Shown here piece by piece: positions 5,569 through 5,877 of a DNA stretch of 5,877 bases (positions are counted from its first letter, which is position 1; each line of letters opens with the position of its first letter). A program made the position numbers and the translations under genes. Source of the stretch: Nitrospinota bacterium (lineage in GTDB: Bacteria; Nitrospinota; Nitrospinia; Nitrospinales; VA-1). Below the pieces are notes generated by a model that made no database searches, had not been told where the DNA came from, and worked only from the letters and a program-made list of their open reading frames with translations. The DNA lies in contig JADFGI010000203.1 of the NCBI GenBank assembly GCA_022567815.1, forward strand, positions 1-5,877, written 5' to 3'.

Positions 5569-5603
5569 ACGTGGGGGGGAAGCCATCCGGCAACCCCCCG
5601 CGT
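5569..5603. repeat. Symmetric GC hairpin with an AA/AA internal loop
   Basis: GGGGGG (5574-5579), AA, GCC (5582-5584), loop ATCC, GGC (5589-5591), AA, CCCCCC (5594-5599) fold into a symmetric hairpin. ACG (5569-5571) and CGT (5601-5603) can extend the base across one bulged G. No T-tract follows on either strand, although A-rich sequence on the left (5563-5569) would give a short U-run to a minus-strand transcript. It opens the second repeat mosaic. Confidence 0.5.
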
Positions 5604-5623
5604 GTCCCTTCCTCCCACACCAG

Positions 5624-5690
5624 CATAGCCGCTGGACCCAACCAGCGTGACGCTGGACTCAGTGCTAACGCGCGATGGGTTTATGGCTGG
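5624..5690. repeat. Dispersed repeat, copy B
   Basis: It shares an identical 22-bp core with copy A (5643-5664 against 4209-4230), plus CATAGC/CGTAGC on the left and CGATGGGTTT and TGGC on the right. Here the core contains a perfect inverted repeat, CCAGCGT-G-ACGCTGG (5642-5656). Copy B has one fewer GCTGG unit than copy A. It is intergenic. Confidence 0.7.
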
Positions 5691-5746
5691 TTAAATCCTG
5701 AATAGTGCTAAATTTTTTTCCAGATATTTTCCCAAGAGGTTCTCCG

Positions 5747-5800
5747 GGGCTCGTGAGCGTAGCGAACGTCAGCCCTAAACTTGCCCCCCCGCGTGGCGGG
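5747..5800. repeat. Palindromic units of the second repeat mosaic
   Basis: A hairpin with arms GGGCT (5747-5751) and AGCCC (5771-5775), plus inner CGT/ACG, is followed by CCCGC-GTG-GCGGG (5788-5800), a member of the CCCGCGTNGCGGG family. The latter lies inside the 3' end of the possible partial gene running off the right edge. Confidence 0.5.
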
Positions 5801-5877
5801 CAATCTTTCGGATGGCTCCCAATATCGGGGCCACCTGGCTGGCCTTAATCTCCGCTATGCTGGAAATATGAAAATGA
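5775..5877 (-). CDS. Possible 3' end of a minus-strand gene, partial
   Basis: An open frame enters from the right edge and ends at a TAG (complement of 5775-5777) after 33 residues, HFHISSIAEIKASQVAPILG then AIRKIARHAGGQV. The stretch ISSIAEIKASQVAPILGAIRKIA looks like an ordinary amphipathic helix, but I recognise no family. The last residues (RHAGG) come from the CCCGCGTGGCGGG palindrome. The plus strand is also partly open here, so the strand is not certain. Sequence beyond the window would decide. Confidence 0.35.
   Translation of the reverse strand, partial: HFHISSIAEIKASQVAPILGAIRKIARHAGGQV

Noticed and set aside
4179..5800. CRISPR array or other regularly spaced repeat system
   Set aside because: The repeats are few, unevenly spaced and differ in sequence, there are no uniform spacers, and no cas-like gene is present.
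1..5877. Undescribed multi-gene defence or mobile system
   Set aside because: The intact genes are housekeeping or single orphan proteins, with no nuclease, transposase, integrase, toxin pair or reverse transcriptase visible.

Overview
The window reads as ordinary chromosomal DNA from an uncultivated Gram-negative bacterium. It carries a full-length apolipoprotein N-acyltransferase and a putative lipoprotein built from CcmI/CycH-like domains. The intermediate base composition, the repeat-rich intergenic regions and the coaD-aminotransferase pair suggest a deltaproteobacterial or Nitrospinota-like lineage. That placement is inference and cannot be fixed from this sequence alone.

Layout. Positions 1-100 hold the edge of a palindromic repeat block and a strong 15-bp hairpin. 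A small orphan Fis-type helix-turn-helix reading frame (208-435) follows. A good sigma70-type promoter (510-537) precedes coaD (573-1052), which overlaps by one base a class I aminotransferase gene of the aspartate aminotransferase type (1052-2245). A small BFD-like [2Fe-2S] protein gene (2299-2556, minus strand) converges on it and diverges from lnt (2604-4199). Positions 4179-4560 are a mosaic of short palindromic repeats. A minus-strand gene (4537-5385) encodes a putative lipoprotein with two tandem copies of a domain resembling the C-terminal domain of CcmI/CycH, with its own candidate promoter at 5441-5469. Positions 5569-5800 form a second repeat mosaic sharing pieces with the first. A possible 3' end of another minus-strand gene runs off the right edge.

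How the genes relate. CoaD (coenzyme A synthesis) and the aminotransferase are probably co-transcribed and translationally coupled. Lnt completes acylation of lipoproteins, and its convergent neighbour is itself a candidate lipoprotein, although nothing shows more than adjacency. The BFD-like protein may be an electron-transfer or [2Fe-2S]-binding module.

The most unusual signals are three. First, the reading frames flanking the two repeat mosaics (lnt, the lipoprotein, and the weaker partial frame at the right edge) end inside or against repeat sequence, so the repeats appear to supply their last codons and often the stop. Second, the lipoprotein has a duplicated CcmI-type domain detached from any cytochrome c maturation genes, with an acidic DxDG[ND] loop in both copies. 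Third, a perfect-register hexanucleotide repeat encodes an (x-Glu)6 tail on the BFD-like protein. I see no CRISPR array, transposase, RNA gene, or clear new multi-gene system.
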